This document shows, piece after piece, positions 25,152-33,885 of a DNA stretch of 64,000 nucleotides (position 1 is the stretch's first letter; the number at the start of each line of letters is the position of its first letter). This DNA comes from an uncultured bacterium. GTDB taxonomy: Bacteria > Elusimicrobiota > Elusimicrobia > Elusimicrobiales > Elusimicrobiaceae. The translations under genes were made by a program, and so were the position numbers. Under the pieces are notes generated by a model. The model was given only the letters and a program-made list of their open reading frames with translations. It was not told the origin of the DNA and made no database searches. The DNA lies in NCBI GenBank assembly GCA_949297775.1, contig CASFTM010000003.1:1-64000 (forward strand), in the 5' to 3' direction.

Positions 25152-25187
25152 AAAACCACCTAAAAAAATATACCTATATTATAAAAC

Positions 25188-26009
25188 TTAATGGGACGTC
25201 TGTGTTAAAAAAACTTTGCCCTGGTTGAAAAAGTGAAAATCCAACTTTTCCAGCGTGCCGTAACGCTCATGCGCAAAAGCCAAAATCTGCGCCGCCAAGG
25301 CGGCTTTTTTCTTGAGCTGCACAGCAGGCCCGAAATCAATCACGCAGCCGTCGGGCATATGCATTTTGACGGTGTTTTCTTTTAAATCCATTTGTAGGAA
25401 AGCAAAATCCAGCTCTTTATTGAGTTTTAACGTGCTTTCCACCAAATCAATAAATTCCGGGCTTAATTTTTCGGGCACCGGGCCGGAAAGTTCCACAAAC
25501 GGCACCGGAGTAAGCAGGCCGGGGTGCGGGTCCGCATAGACGGTACTGTCCCCGTCAATATAGCGGACACTTCCGTCCGGAAGAACAAATTTTGCAATCG
25601 GTTCGCGGTGTGCGGCCGCTACCGTCAGCTTGCCGCTTAACAGCCCGCGGCTGACGGATACATCCTTTAGCATAGGATAACGTTTGATGATGCCGGCACG
25701 CAGGGCAGACGCGTCTTTCACGGAAAACGCTTTTCCTTCATACGGTTTTGCCAAAGAGGCAAGTTCTTTATTAAGCAGCCCCTCTACACCCGAGATTTCA
25801 ATGGTTTTGGCGTGCCAATCGGTCAATTGGGAGTTAACTAACAGGCGGTAGCCCTTGGAAAGCGCCAGCCAGCCGCCAAACCCGACGACTCCCACCAGCA
25901 CGGCTACCAAAAAAAGCTTAAAAAAAAAGGATGACCCTCTGCGGCGTACGACGCGCTTCTTTTTACCTAAAGAAGACGAAGACGGCCGATAAAAGTCATT
26001 CTTTCTCAT
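25188..26009 (-). CDS. ftsQ: Cell division protein FtsQ/DivIB-type
   Basis: 273 residues. Basic cytoplasmic N-terminus (KKKRVVRRRG), one transmembrane helix (about 29-50), a POTRA domain (IEISGVEGLLNKELASL to KLTVAAAHREPIAKF), then the FtsQ beta domain with YIDGDSTVYAD. It links the Z ring to septal wall enzymes. There is no ribosome site. The ATG lies 23 bases after the 3' end of tRNA-Leu with no terminator between, so the message probably begins where the tRNA is cut off. Confidence 0.88.
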   Translation of the reverse strand: MRKNDFYRPSSSSLGKKKRVVRRRGSSFFFKLFLVAVLVGVVGFGGWLALSKGYRLLVNSQLTDWHAKTIEISGVEGLLNKELASLAKPYEGKAFSVKDASALRAGIIKRYPMLKDVSVSRGLLSGKLTVAAAHREPIAKFVLPDGSVRYIDGDSTVYADPHPGLLTPVPFVELSGPVPEKLSPEFIDLVESTLKLNKELDFAFLQMDLKENTVKMHMPDGCVIDFGPAVQLKKKAALAAQILAFAHERYGTLEKLDFHFFNQGKVFLTQTSH

Positions 26010-26032
26010 ACAGTGGAACCAACAAAAACAAA

Positions 26033-26116
26033 TGGGCGGAAAGGGAGTTGAACCCTTAAGGACTTTCGTCCATACGGTCCTGAGCCGTACGCGTCTGCCA
26101 ATTCCGCCACCCGCCC
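26033..26116 (-). tRNA. tRNA-Leu (CAG)
   Basis: 84 bases. Acceptor GGGCGGG pairs with TCCGCCC (one G-T pair), discriminator A, no encoded CCA. Anticodon stem TACGG/CCGTA with loop CTCAGGA gives anticodon CAG. Long variable arm (TGGACGAAAGTCC), GGTTCAACTCC T-arm and leucine-type D-arm TGGCGGAATTGGCAGACGC. A TAAAAT -10 lies 11 bases upstream. Confidence 0.96.
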
Positions 26117-26217
26117 AAGTAAGTATATTTTAGAAAATTGCGAAGAAAAAATCCAGTTTTTTTGAAAATTTATTTTTTGTATTGGGAAACTGCCCTTATA
26201 GACAAGCTTCCATAACG

Positions 26218-26688
26218 CTAAAAACGGATGTTATTTTTAAAATTTTTTTCCATTTCGCGGTTCAAATCGCGTTTTTTTAACGCTTCGCGTTTGTCAAACA
26301 AATGTTTGCCTTTGGCTACGCCCAGTTTCAGCTTCGCCCACCCGTTTTTAAAATACACTTCCACCGGCACCAGCGAATAGCCTTTTATTTCCGCCTTGGC
26401 GCCTAATTTGCGGATTTCCTTTTTATTAAGCAATAAACGCCGCGGACGCGTGGGGTCCGGCTCCGTAGAAGAGTTAAATTTATAGGGCTTCACGTGCATA
26501 TTGTACACGCGCGCCTGTCCGTTTTCCACGCGCACAAAGCTCCCTTCCAGGCTGAGCTCTTTTTGGCGGATGGATTTTACTTCCGCCCCCAGCAGTTCCA
26601 GGCCGGCTTCGTAGGTGTCTTCAATAAAATAATCGTGGTAGGCTTTGCGGTTAGAGCAAACTACCAAGACGGATTCTTTCTTCGGCAT
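26218..26688 (-). CDS. smpB: SsrA-binding protein SmpB
   Basis: 156 residues. Partner of tmRNA in rescuing stalled ribosomes. VVCSNRKAYHDYFIEDTYEAGLELLGAEVKSIR is the conserved N-terminal barrel, HVKPYKFNS and RPRRLLLNKKEI follow, then LKLGVAKGKHLFDKREALKKRD with the basic tail that enters the mRNA channel. No ribosome site. An extended -10 TGCTATGAT ends exactly six bases before ATG 26688, so the mRNA should be leaderless. Divergent from hydG across 76 bases. Confidence 0.95.
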   Translation of the reverse strand: MPKKESVLVVCSNRKAYHDYFIEDTYEAGLELLGAEVKSIRQKELSLEGSFVRVENGQARVYNMHVKPYKFNSSTEPDPTRPRRLLLNKKEIRKLGAKAEIKGYSLVPVEVYFKNGWAKLKLGVAKGKHLFDKREALKKRDLNREMEKNFKNNIRF

Positions 26689-26764
26689 AGATATATCATA
26701 GCAAATTGCGCGGGCGGGCGTTTGCCCCCCGCACGCGGGGCCCCAAAAGTGCTATTATATAGAT
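26689..26764. promoter_or_regulatory. Divergent pair of leaderless promoters (smpB / hydG)
   Basis: Minus strand: TGC TATGAT then six bases then the smpB ATG. Plus strand: TGC TATTAT (26753-26758) then six bases then the hydG ATG at 26765. No consensus -35 on either side. Both are extended -10 types with +1 on the start codon. Confidence 0.7.
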
Positions 26765-28147
26765 ATGATTATTGATGACGAAAAACTGCAACGAACTTTG
26801 GAAAAAGCCAAGTCCCATTCGGACTCCGAAGTGACGGAAATTTTGAAAAAAGCCCGCGAGTTGAAAGGAATTTCCTTGGAAGAAGCGGCAGTATTGTTAA
26901 ACCTGACAGACACAAAACTGTTAAACGACCTTTTTGATACGGCCAAATACGTAAAAGAAGCCATTTACGGCAACCGCATTGTACTGTTTGCGCCGCTGTA
27001 TATTTCCAACATCTGCACCAATGAATGCATTTACTGTGCGTTCCGCCGTTCTAACACGCATTTAAAACGCCACGCCAGCACGCAGGACGAAATCCGCCAG
27101 GAAGTAACCGCCCTGTTGCAGCAAGGCCACAAACGTATTTTGATGGTGGCGGGCGAAGCCTATCCCGGCGGCGGGCTGCAATATGTGTACGACAGCATCA
27201 AAACCATTTACGATACCCGCTGGAACGGGCAGAACATCCGCCGCGTCAACGTCAACATCGCGCCGCTGACGGAACCCGAATTTGAAGAACTCAAAAAATG
27301 CAACATCGGCACCTACCAGCTGTTCCAGGAAACTTATCATAAGGAAACCTACGCCAAGCTGCATATCGCCGGTGCCAAAAAAGACTATCAATTCCGCCTG
27401 GACGCTATGGACCGCGCCCTGCAGGCCGGCATCAACGACGTAGGCATCGGGCCGCTGTTGGGCCTCTATGACCACAAATACGAAATTTTGGCCACCCTGG
27501 AACATTCGTGGTACCTGGACAAAACCTACGGCGTCGGCCCGCACACCATTTCCATTCCGCGCATTGAACCGGCCGAAGGGTCCGACTTCAGCCAACACCC
27601 CAACGACGTGCTGACGGATGACGACTTCAAAAAATGTATTGCCGTATTGCGCTTAGCCGTGCCGTACACGGGCATCATTTTAAGCACGCGTGAATCGCCC
27701 GCTATGAGAAACGCCTGCCTGGAGCTGGGCGTATCGCAAATTTCCGCCGCGTCCCGCGTCAACCCGGGCGGCTACTCGTACGACAAGCAAAACGGCAGCC
27801 AGTTTACGTTGACCGACGACCGCACCTTGGCCGAAGTGATTGACGCCGTGGTGGACGCCAAGCATATGCCGTCCTTCTGCACCGGCTGTTACCGCTTGGG
27901 CCGCGTGGGCAAGGATTTTATGGATATGGCAAAACCGGGCCTTATCAAAACCCACTGCCTGCCCAACGCGATGTTCACGTTTGCCGAATACCTGGAAGAC
28001 TTCGCCCCCGCTCCTTTAAAAGACAAGGGCTATGCGCTGATTGAAAGCACCGCCAAAGAAGCCTTCCCGCAGGATTCGCCTATCCACAAAATGATAGAGA
28101 ACAACCTCAAAGCCATTAAGGAAGGCAAACGGGACTTGTACTTTTAA
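26765..28147 (+). CDS. hydG: [FeFe]-hydrogenase H-cluster maturase HydG
   Basis: 460 residues, radical SAM tyrosine lyase that makes CO and cyanide ligands for the H-cluster. CTNECIYCAF (CX3CX2C) binds the SAM cluster near residue 83. The C-terminal CTGCYR ... THCLPNA pattern (CX2CX22C) binds the second, dangler-iron cluster and separates HydG from ThiH. Length is normal. Start at ATG 26765 follows a TATTAT -10 by six bases with no ribosome site. HydF is 7 kb away on the other strand; HydE and the hydrogenase are not in the window. Implies hydrogen metabolism. Confidence 0.94.
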   Translation: MIIDDEKLQRTLEKAKSHSDSEVTEILKKARELKGISLEEAAVLLNLTDTKLLNDLFDTAKYVKEAIYGNRIVLFAPLYISNICTNECIYCAFRRSNTHLKRHASTQDEIRQEVTALLQQGHKRILMVAGEAYPGGGLQYVYDSIKTIYDTRWNGQNIRRVNVNIAPLTEPEFEELKKCNIGTYQLFQETYHKETYAKLHIAGAKKDYQFRLDAMDRALQAGINDVGIGPLLGLYDHKYEILATLEHSWYLDKTYGVGPHTISIPRIEPAEGSDFSQHPNDVLTDDDFKKCIAVLRLAVPYTGIILSTRESPAMRNACLELGVSQISAASRVNPGGYSYDKQNGSQFTLTDDRTLAEVIDAVVDAKHMPSFCTGCYRLGRVGKDFMDMAKPGLIKTHCLPNAMFTFAEYLEDFAPAPLKDKGYALIESTAKEAFPQDSPIHKMIENNLKAIKEGKRDLYF

Positions 28148-28163
28148 GCAAACTTGTTTGCAA

Positions 28164-28195
28164 AGAACCGGCGCACTAAACGCGCCGGTTTTTTT
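28164..28195 (+). terminator. hydG terminator
   Basis: AACCGGCGC (28166-28174) and GCGCCGGTT (28182-28190), then T5. Confidence 0.9.
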
Positions 28196-28330
28196 GCGGC
28201 CCCAAATACCCCTTCCGCCGCATACCCGTTTTTGATAGACGCCTCTTTCCGCGCGAAAACGCGCCCGGCGTGCCCCTTAAAAGCATAAATCAACATCCCC
28301 CGGCAACGTGTAACGGGGGTTCCCGACAAA

Positions 28331-28358
28331 CAAAACCCCGCCCGAAGGCGGGGTTTTA
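28331..28358 (-). terminator. Porin gene terminator
   Basis: AAAACCCCGCC / GGCGGGGTTTT (28332-28357), symmetric so it can act both ways. The 135 bases left of it, to the hydG terminator, hold no gene. Confidence 0.85.
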
Positions 28359-28374
28359 TCTGTATTCAAACAGA

Positions 28375-29526
28375 TTAGAATTTCACATTCACACCGGCTT
28401 GATAGACAACAGCGTCGTCTCTGTTAAACGCTACTCTGGACAATTTGGCATAACCGACGCCAGCAAACAAGCCCACGTTTTCGTTATGCTGGTAGTTGGC
28501 GGTCAAGTCCGCTTCCAGCGTAGCAGCGTGCTGAGCCGTTCTGTCCTGGAAGGCAAAGCCGTCCAAAGCAAACGTCCATTTATCCCAGTTGTAGTCCACA
28601 CCGACATTGAATACACGAGATTCTGCCAATACATTTATCAAGTTGTTGTTACCAAAGAAAGTTTTCCCGTAGACCAAACCCGGGGCATAAGCGCCATATT
28701 CAGACACAGCACCTTTTTGGTAGATAAAGGCGGCTCTGGGAGTAAAAGAATCCATATTTAACGAAGCGTCTACTTTTACCAAGTAGTCATTATTGTGGGA
28801 TTCTTTTATCAAGCGGTCGCCGCTATGCGCGCGGGCATATTCCACACTCAACGCACCGGCTTGTGGCGCCATGGACAGCTTGGCTCCGTAGAAGCCCTGG
28901 TATTCATCGGCCCAAGTATTATTTCTATAGGTGTAACCATACACTTGAGCTTTGACCGTATCCGTCAAGTTCATGCGGAAATCAATACCATAGAAATCGG
29001 CATCCGGCGCGGCAAGTTCCCAAAGATTTTGGGTTTTACCGGCAATCAAGGTCAAGGCCTTCACATCATCGGCGTAGGTCAGCTTGGCAGCGTCCAGGGA
29101 GGTTACCGGTCTGGCCAAAGCCGCCATATACCCGTGACGCGGACCAAAATATAACAAGACACTATCTTCGTCCCCATAGAATTGGCGGCCCAGCGTCAAT
29201 TCAAAGCGGTCCATTAAGTTGGACAAAACCATATTGGCTTCCGCTAAGTAGATGTCGTTTTGATAGGTGTTCAGGTCTTTCCCTCGAGCAGCACCGTCCC
29301 ACGGCGTGTTGTATACAAATTGGACGTTGGCCCGGACGTCTTCGGTCAGTTCGGCAGACAAGCCGGCCATCACGCGCGAAGCCGCGCCGTTGGCATTGCT
29401 CATTTCCGCATTGTTGTTGGCGCCGATGACTTCAATTTCGCCAATGGCGTCTACATTATCTACGATAGCGGCGCTGGCAGGCCAGGCCATCGTAAGGACT
29501 AAAAATAAGCCCAGTAGTTTCTTCAT
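28375..29526 (-). CDS. Major outer-membrane porin-like protein
   Basis: 383 residues. Signal peptide MKKLLGLFLVLTMAWPASAA. The mature protein shows repeated amphipathic strands with aromatic girdles (ANVQFVYNTPW, FELTLGRQFYG, VKAQVYGYTYRN) and ends VVYQAGVNVKF with a terminal Phe, the BAM signal. Size and strand number fit a 16-stranded general porin. Ribosome site AGGAGG is optimal and a sigma70-type promoter precedes it, which suggests high expression. Substrate unknown. Confidence 0.82.
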   Translation of the reverse strand: MKKLLGLFLVLTMAWPASAAIVDNVDAIGEIEVIGANNNAEMSNANGAASRVMAGLSAELTEDVRANVQFVYNTPWDGAARGKDLNTYQNDIYLAEANMVLSNLMDRFELTLGRQFYGDEDSVLLYFGPRHGYMAALARPVTSLDAAKLTYADDVKALTLIAGKTQNLWELAAPDADFYGIDFRMNLTDTVKAQVYGYTYRNNTWADEYQGFYGAKLSMAPQAGALSVEYARAHSGDRLIKESHNNDYLVKVDASLNMDSFTPRAAFIYQKGAVSEYGAYAPGLVYGKTFFGNNNLINVLAESRVFNVGVDYNWDKWTFALDGFAFQDRTAQHAATLEADLTANYQHNENVGLFAGVGYAKLSRVAFNRDDAVVYQAGVNVKF

Positions 29527-29570
29527 TTAGTTGCGTCCTCCTGTGTAAATTTAAACTACCCTACCCCCCC

Positions 29571-29599
29571 ATTGAACCTTATTCCCAAGCATTTGGCAA
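29571..29599 (-). promoter_or_regulatory. Putative porin promoter
   Basis: -35 TTGCCA (29594-29599), 17-bp spacer, -10 TTCAAT (29571-29576). A run of seven G lies just downstream in the leader. Confidence 0.5.
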
Positions 29600-29618
29600 G
29601 CCCAAATAAAAATTCGGC

Positions 29619-29647
29619 TTGACAGGTGCGCCAAGAACTGGTATCCT
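29619..29647 (+). promoter_or_regulatory. Near-consensus plus-strand promoter
   Basis: TTGACA (29619-29624), 17-bp spacer, TATCCT (29642-29647), reading toward the terminator at 29766-29793 with no plus-strand gene between. Confidence 0.6.
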
Positions 29648-29653
29648 ATTTCT

Positions 29654-29793
29654 TCGTTTAATCAAACACGCTTTTAAAAATGGGGAAAAATGGATTTTTA
29701 CCGTCTGAAAATGAAATTTTGTTTTGCCTAACATAAAAGCCATTTTTTTGCCAATCAACAAAAAAATCCCGCGTGCTATACGCGGGATTTTTT
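29654..29793 (+). ncRNA. Candidate small RNA, about 140 nt
   Basis: The span between the predicted +1 of the TTGACA/TATCCT promoter and the terminator at 29766-29793. The only frame is 18 codons with no ribosome site. Lies opposite the upstream region of the porin gene, so it could act on the porin or in trans. Confidence 0.35.
29694..29711. repeat. 18-bp repeat, copy upstream of the porin gene
   Basis: Same 18 bases as 43800-43817; lies about 95 bases upstream of the putative porin -35 and inside the small RNA candidate. Confidence 0.6.
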
Positions 29794-29794
29794 G
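29760..29794. terminator. Bidirectional terminator
   Basis: ATCCCGCG (29766-29773) and CGCGGGAT (29781-29788) with A7 on the left and T6 on the right. Ends the PPC-domain gene on the minus strand and the small RNA candidate on the plus strand. Confidence 0.88.
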
Positions 29795-29812
29795 GATAGC
29801 TAAACGCTTGTT

Positions 29813-30241
29813 TTAGGCCCAAAGCGAAAGCTTGGTCACTTTGTCGGAACGTCTTACTTTGGGTTCCCCCACCAATTCCTGGATATACGCTTCGCACACG
29901 TAAATTTTGGTACCCGGGAACAAATGCCCACCGATGGCCTGGTGGTCTTTGCCGGCCATCACCACATGCGCGTGCACCTGCGGGCGGTTGTCCTGGATGC
30001 TGATGTTGCCGCACAGGCTGATGAGTTCCATTTCCTGGTTGATGACGGTTTTATCATATTTCTTTTTGTTTTGGTCGTAGCAGCCAATCGTAGCGTTGGA
30101 CACGGACCCCACCACATTAACAACGCCGCATTTTACTTGGTTGTCGTGGCAAAAGTCGGCGAGCGACTCCAATAAATCCTTGCCTTTGGGAAGCCTGAAA
30201 AGATATGTCCGTCCGGTCAAGTAAGGTTTTTCTTCTGCCAT
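29813..30241 (-). CDS. PPC (DUF296) domain DNA-binding-like protein
   Basis: 142 residues, a single plant-and-prokaryote-conserved (PCC/DUF296) domain. Typical strings: TYLFRLPKGKDLLESLADFC, VVNVVGSVSNATIGCYD, and HAHVVMAGKDHQAIGGHLFPGTKIYVCEAYI, with the His cluster (HAH, GGH) that can bind metal. Prokaryotic members form trimers; their function is not settled. Gap of 17 bases after the transketolase gene, so likely co-transcribed. Confidence 0.9.
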   Translation of the reverse strand: MAEEKPYLTGRTYLFRLPKGKDLLESLADFCHDNQVKCGVVNVVGSVSNATIGCYDQNKKKYDKTVINQEMELISLCGNISIQDNRPQVHAHVVMAGKDHQAIGGHLFPGTKIYVCEAYIQELVGEPKVRRSDKVTKLSLWA

Positions 30242-30258
30242 TTTATTCTCCTATGGGG

Positions 30259-32610
30259 CTATCGCCAAGCGGCGGCCCCTTTTAAATCCTGTACATACGC
30301 GCACACAGCGGCGAACAGGTCCTCCCCGTCCAGCCCGGCTTCGGCATATACTTTAGCCGCCGACGCGCTTGCCAAGAATTTGCCGCCCCGGTGCGGGAAC
30401 AGCGTATGCCTGCGCCCCGCCTGGCTGTTAATCCAACAGTCCAGCGTGGGCAGGGTAAAATCGGTCATCCCCATTGCCGTTTGGAACAACTCCGGCGGCA
30501 GAATTTGGTTCTGTTCGTCCTGGGGCAAGGCTTCAAACAGTTCCCGGCTGGTGATATACACCACATTTACGTCCGGGCCGTTTTGCGCCAATCGGGGGAG
30601 CAGCTTTTCCACCACAATTCTCCCCACGCCTGCGCCTTGCACAAAAACCGTTCCTTCGGCTTTGCCTTTGGCGCGGCGTAAATAATACACACCGTTGACG
30701 GCGTTTGCCGCCGGGTCCGCCCCCAGCGCGGTGCGGTCCATAAACGCGTATGACGGGCGCACCACAAACGGCGCAAATACCGCCGGCCGCAGGGACAAAG
30801 CTTTTACCGTAAGCGGCCAAATTTCGTCCACTTCCAAAGGAGTAACCGTAATACAGGCCCCTTTGGGGAAGTTATCCTGCAGCAGCTGCAGGGACTGCGG
30901 GTCCGCGTGGGTAGGCCCGTCCTCGCCGGTAGGCAGGCTGGCGTGCCCGTTAAACATAATGAATGTATTGGGCGAAAGGCCCGCTTCGCGCGCGGCCTGT
31001 ACGCCAATGGCGTGCAGGCGGGCGGCTACGTGTTCAAACGCCAAAAACGCCCCGTACGAAGAAGCCACCCCCAGATGTTTGCCAAAAGAGGAAATCCCGG
31101 TGCACACAGCAGCCATTCCGTCCTCGCAAATGCCGCCCGCGCTGAGCCGGCGCGAAGCGGGATTGGATACGGCGTTAAAATTACCCGCCGGGAAATCTTT
31201 GGAAATTTCCCCCGCGCCGGTAGAACCATACAAGTCGGCCGAGGCCGCCAAAATAGTTCCGCCCGTTTGTTTATTTAAATACGCCAGCACCTTGCCCAGT
31301 ACGCCGCGGGTGGTGTAGGATTCGCCTTTTTCAAATACAAATTCCGCCGGTACGTCCGCCGGGGAAAATTTTGTATAAATATCCGCGCTGCTGCCCAAAT
31401 CCGTCCGGACGGAACGCTGTTTGCCGGACAAACGAATGGACGCTTCCAACAGGCGGGCGGCGGCGTAGTCGGCGGTTTTTTGTTCTGCTTCCAGCGCGCG
31501 GCGCACGGTCAGCAGGCTGTCCCAATAGTATTTTTCAATGTTTTCGTCCGTTTTCTCCCCTTCAAAACGCGGGAAGAAAACACCAAAAACTTTTTCAAAT
31601 TCCGCCAACGATTTATAAAAACCTTCCGACGCAAATTTATGCCCGGCCCCGTGTGAGGCTTTGCCTTCAATGCCATAGTGCCACCCTTTTACGGTGCGGT
31701 ACACAATGGCGGTAGGCTGGCGGTTGGTTATTTCCGCCGCCAAGCAGTGGGCGATATGGATTTGGTTAAAATCGTGCCCGTCAGGTACGCGGATGACGTT
31801 AAAATCGTGGATATAAAAGAACTCCATCGGGTTCCACTGCACGTAATCGCCGGGGTGTTCGCCATCGGCGGTAACGCGTTCGCTTTCAATGGAAGCTTCA
31901 TTCCAGTCAATGTGGAACACAACATTTTTGAGTTGCGCGGTAGCAGCCATGGCGGCAGCCTCGCTCACGCGTCCGGCGGTCAGCCCGCCTTCACCTTCCA
32001 CAATATGCACGACGGGGCAGTTTTCGCCATATGCGTCCGCCGCAGCCAATGCAAGCCCCACCGCGGACCCGTCTCCCACGCCGCTGGCGCCTGTGCTGGT
32101 GCGCACAAACGGAACGAGCGGTTCCGGATGCCCGCCTAAAGGCTTAACGTGAAATTTCTTAAAAAGCGGAGTTCCCTGCACCGTGTTATGGCGGAAACCC
32201 AGCAAATCTTCCAAGCGGAGCTGTTGGGCTTCTGCTTCCGGCAGCAAATCCGGCGCGGCAACGCGCGCGCATTCATTGCGCAAGGCCCACATTGCATACA
32301 GCCCCAACGCTTTGTGGCCCGCCGCATAGGAAATAATATCAGCCTCGTTTTTGTGCGGCGCGCTTAAATCGTATGCCATATCTTTATATAAAAGATGTTC
32401 TACAAACCGTCCGCTGGAAATACTTCCCCCGGGATGACCGGAAGTAGGCACATAGTTATATAACAGCGACACCAAGGCGCGGTAGGCCACATCCAACCGT
32501 TCCAGCCCGGCCGCATCCGCGGCGGGAAGTTGATATTTGGAATCGTCCAAATAATCGGTTACATCTAAAAAAACGCCTCTTTTTTTACCTAGTTCAAACG
32601 TTCGGCTCAT
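30259..32610 (-). CDS. tkt: Transketolase, long form
   Basis: 783 residues, about 120 longer than E. coli TktA. Thiamine-diphosphate enzyme of the pentose phosphate pathway. GHPGGSISSG near the N-terminus, ASGVGDGSAVGLA, the cofactor motif from VEGEGGLTAGRVSEA to HIDWNEASIE, the pyrimidine-domain FIMFNGHASLPTGEDGPTHADPQSL near 555, and a transketolase C-terminal domain. The extra length is spread mainly in the N-terminal and linker parts. Could act on sugar phosphates other than the classic pair. Ahead of the DUF296 gene and behind the M42 peptidase gene. Confidence 0.85.
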   Translation of the reverse strand: MSRTFELGKKRGVFLDVTDYLDDSKYQLPAADAAGLERLDVAYRALVSLLYNYVPTSGHPGGSISSGRFVEHLLYKDMAYDLSAPHKNEADIISYAAGHKALGLYAMWALRNECARVAAPDLLPEAEAQQLRLEDLLGFRHNTVQGTPLFKKFHVKPLGGHPEPLVPFVRTSTGASGVGDGSAVGLALAAADAYGENCPVVHIVEGEGGLTAGRVSEAAAMAATAQLKNVVFHIDWNEASIESERVTADGEHPGDYVQWNPMEFFYIHDFNVIRVPDGHDFNQIHIAHCLAAEITNRQPTAIVYRTVKGWHYGIEGKASHGAGHKFASEGFYKSLAEFEKVFGVFFPRFEGEKTDENIEKYYWDSLLTVRRALEAEQKTADYAAARLLEASIRLSGKQRSVRTDLGSSADIYTKFSPADVPAEFVFEKGESYTTRGVLGKVLAYLNKQTGGTILAASADLYGSTGAGEISKDFPAGNFNAVSNPASRRLSAGGICEDGMAAVCTGISSFGKHLGVASSYGAFLAFEHVAARLHAIGVQAAREAGLSPNTFIMFNGHASLPTGEDGPTHADPQSLQLLQDNFPKGACITVTPLEVDEIWPLTVKALSLRPAVFAPFVVRPSYAFMDRTALGADPAANAVNGVYYLRRAKGKAEGTVFVQGAGVGRIVVEKLLPRLAQNGPDVNVVYITSRELFEALPQDEQNQILPPELFQTAMGMTDFTLPTLDCWINSQAGRRHTLFPHRGGKFLASASAAKVYAEAGLDGEDLFAAVCAYVQDLKGAAAWR

Positions 32611-32625
32611 AGCAGTATCCTGTTG

Positions 32626-33675
32626 TTATAAAGTAACGTCTTTCAGTCCGTTGCGGGCTACTTCACACGCCAGACGGAATGTATTATTGATATCGTCCTT
32701 GCTGACAATTTCCACATTGGAGTGAATGTTGCGCGTAGGGATAGAAAGCCCGCAGGTGGGCACCCCCGTTTTGGACTGGTGCACCGCGCCTGCGTCATTT
32801 CCGCCCCGAGGAGCAATGCGCACCTGCCAGCGGATATTCTCTTTTTTACAAAGGGTTTTAAGGGCCTCAAACAAGCCCGGATGCGTAATCGTGCGCGCAT
32901 CCAGCGCGGTAATGCCTACGCCTTGGCCCAAGGCACAAATATAGTCCTGCGGTGCACAGCCGGGGATATCCGCCGCACCCGTGGTATCCAAGCACAAAGC
33001 CAGGTCGGCCTCTATCCCAAAAGCAGCCGTCCCTGCACCGCGAAGGCCCACTTCTTCCTGCACGGTAAATACGGCGTAACTATTGTAAAACGGATTTTTA
33101 AGCGCTTTTACGAGTTCCGCCAGCACAAATACACCAGCGCGGTTATCCAATGCTTTCGCACAGATAAGGCCGTCACCAAATTCTTCGTACGGACGGTCCA
33201 GCACGGCAAAATCGCCAATTTCCACACGGCCCCTGGCTTCTTCACCGGACAGTCCCACATCAATAAAAAGTTCTTTTACCCCCAGCGCTTTGGCACGGTC
33301 CGCCTCGGTGGTGATATGCGCCGGTTTCGTACCGATAACCCCCAACAAAGCCCCCTCTTTTGTTTGCACGCGCACCCGCTGTGCCAGCAAGGTCCGCGGG
33401 TCTATGCCGCCTACCGTTACAAAACGCAAAAAACCGCGCTCGTCCACATGATGAATCATCAGTCCGACTTCATCCATATGGGCGCAAAAAAGCAAATTTT
33501 TATCCGATACGCCTTTTTTAAATAAAATCAGATTGCCCAACGCGTCCGTACGAACGGAATCGGCATATGGGGACAACATTTTTTGCAGATACCGGCGGAC
33601 AGCTGTTTCGCGGCCCGAAATACCCGGCAGTTCGGTTAAGGTTTTAAGAATAGAAAAATCCAGTTTTAGCTCCAT
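32626..33675 (-). CDS. M42 family metallo-aminopeptidase
   Basis: 349 residues. Two-metal aminopeptidase that forms tetrahedral dodecamers (TET/glutamyl-aminopeptidase family). Ligands visible: CAHMDEVGLMI (His-x-Asp), AKALDNRAGVFVL (bridging Asp), QEEVGLRGA (catalytic Glu and Glu ligand), CLDTT (Asp) and the late TRNIHSNVE (His). Start set at ATG 33675 (MELKLDFSIL), where homologues start; upstream in-frame codons are low-complexity basic. A promoter with perfect TATAAT lies 34 bases upstream. Fits peptide use along with the M24 enzymes. Confidence 0.92.
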   Translation of the reverse strand: MELKLDFSILKTLTELPGISGRETAVRRYLQKMLSPYADSVRTDALGNLILFKKGVSDKNLLFCAHMDEVGLMIHHVDERGFLRFVTVGGIDPRTLLAQRVRVQTKEGALLGVIGTKPAHITTEADRAKALGVKELFIDVGLSGEEARGRVEIGDFAVLDRPYEEFGDGLICAKALDNRAGVFVLAELVKALKNPFYNSYAVFTVQEEVGLRGAGTAAFGIEADLALCLDTTGAADIPGCAPQDYICALGQGVGITALDARTITHPGLFEALKTLCKKENIRWQVRIAPRGGNDAGAVHQSKTGVPTCGLSIPTRNIHSNVEIVSKDDINNTFRLACEVARNGLKDVTL

Positions 33676-33708
33676 TTTGGCCCACTTTTTGACAGTTAAG
33701 GTATTTAC

Positions 33709-33737
33709 ATTATACTCACAACAGGTTTTTTTTGCAA
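33709..33737 (-). promoter_or_regulatory. Promoter of the M42 peptidase gene
   Basis: -35 TTGCAA (33732-33737), 17-bp spacer, -10 TATAAT (33709-33714). The rest of the gap up to the fba ribosome site holds a GC-rich stretch and no gene. Confidence 0.7.
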
Positions 33738-33885
33738 GCTTTTTCCGTCGTGTTTTCGGACGCGCGCGCGGTCCATAATACAGCCCCGCCGCGCCCCGCG
33801 GCGGACGGCGCGGCAACAGATACGCCACAGCGCCGGAAAAAATTGTAAAATGTTAAGGAAAGAATTTATTTTAGGAGGCAGTTCA

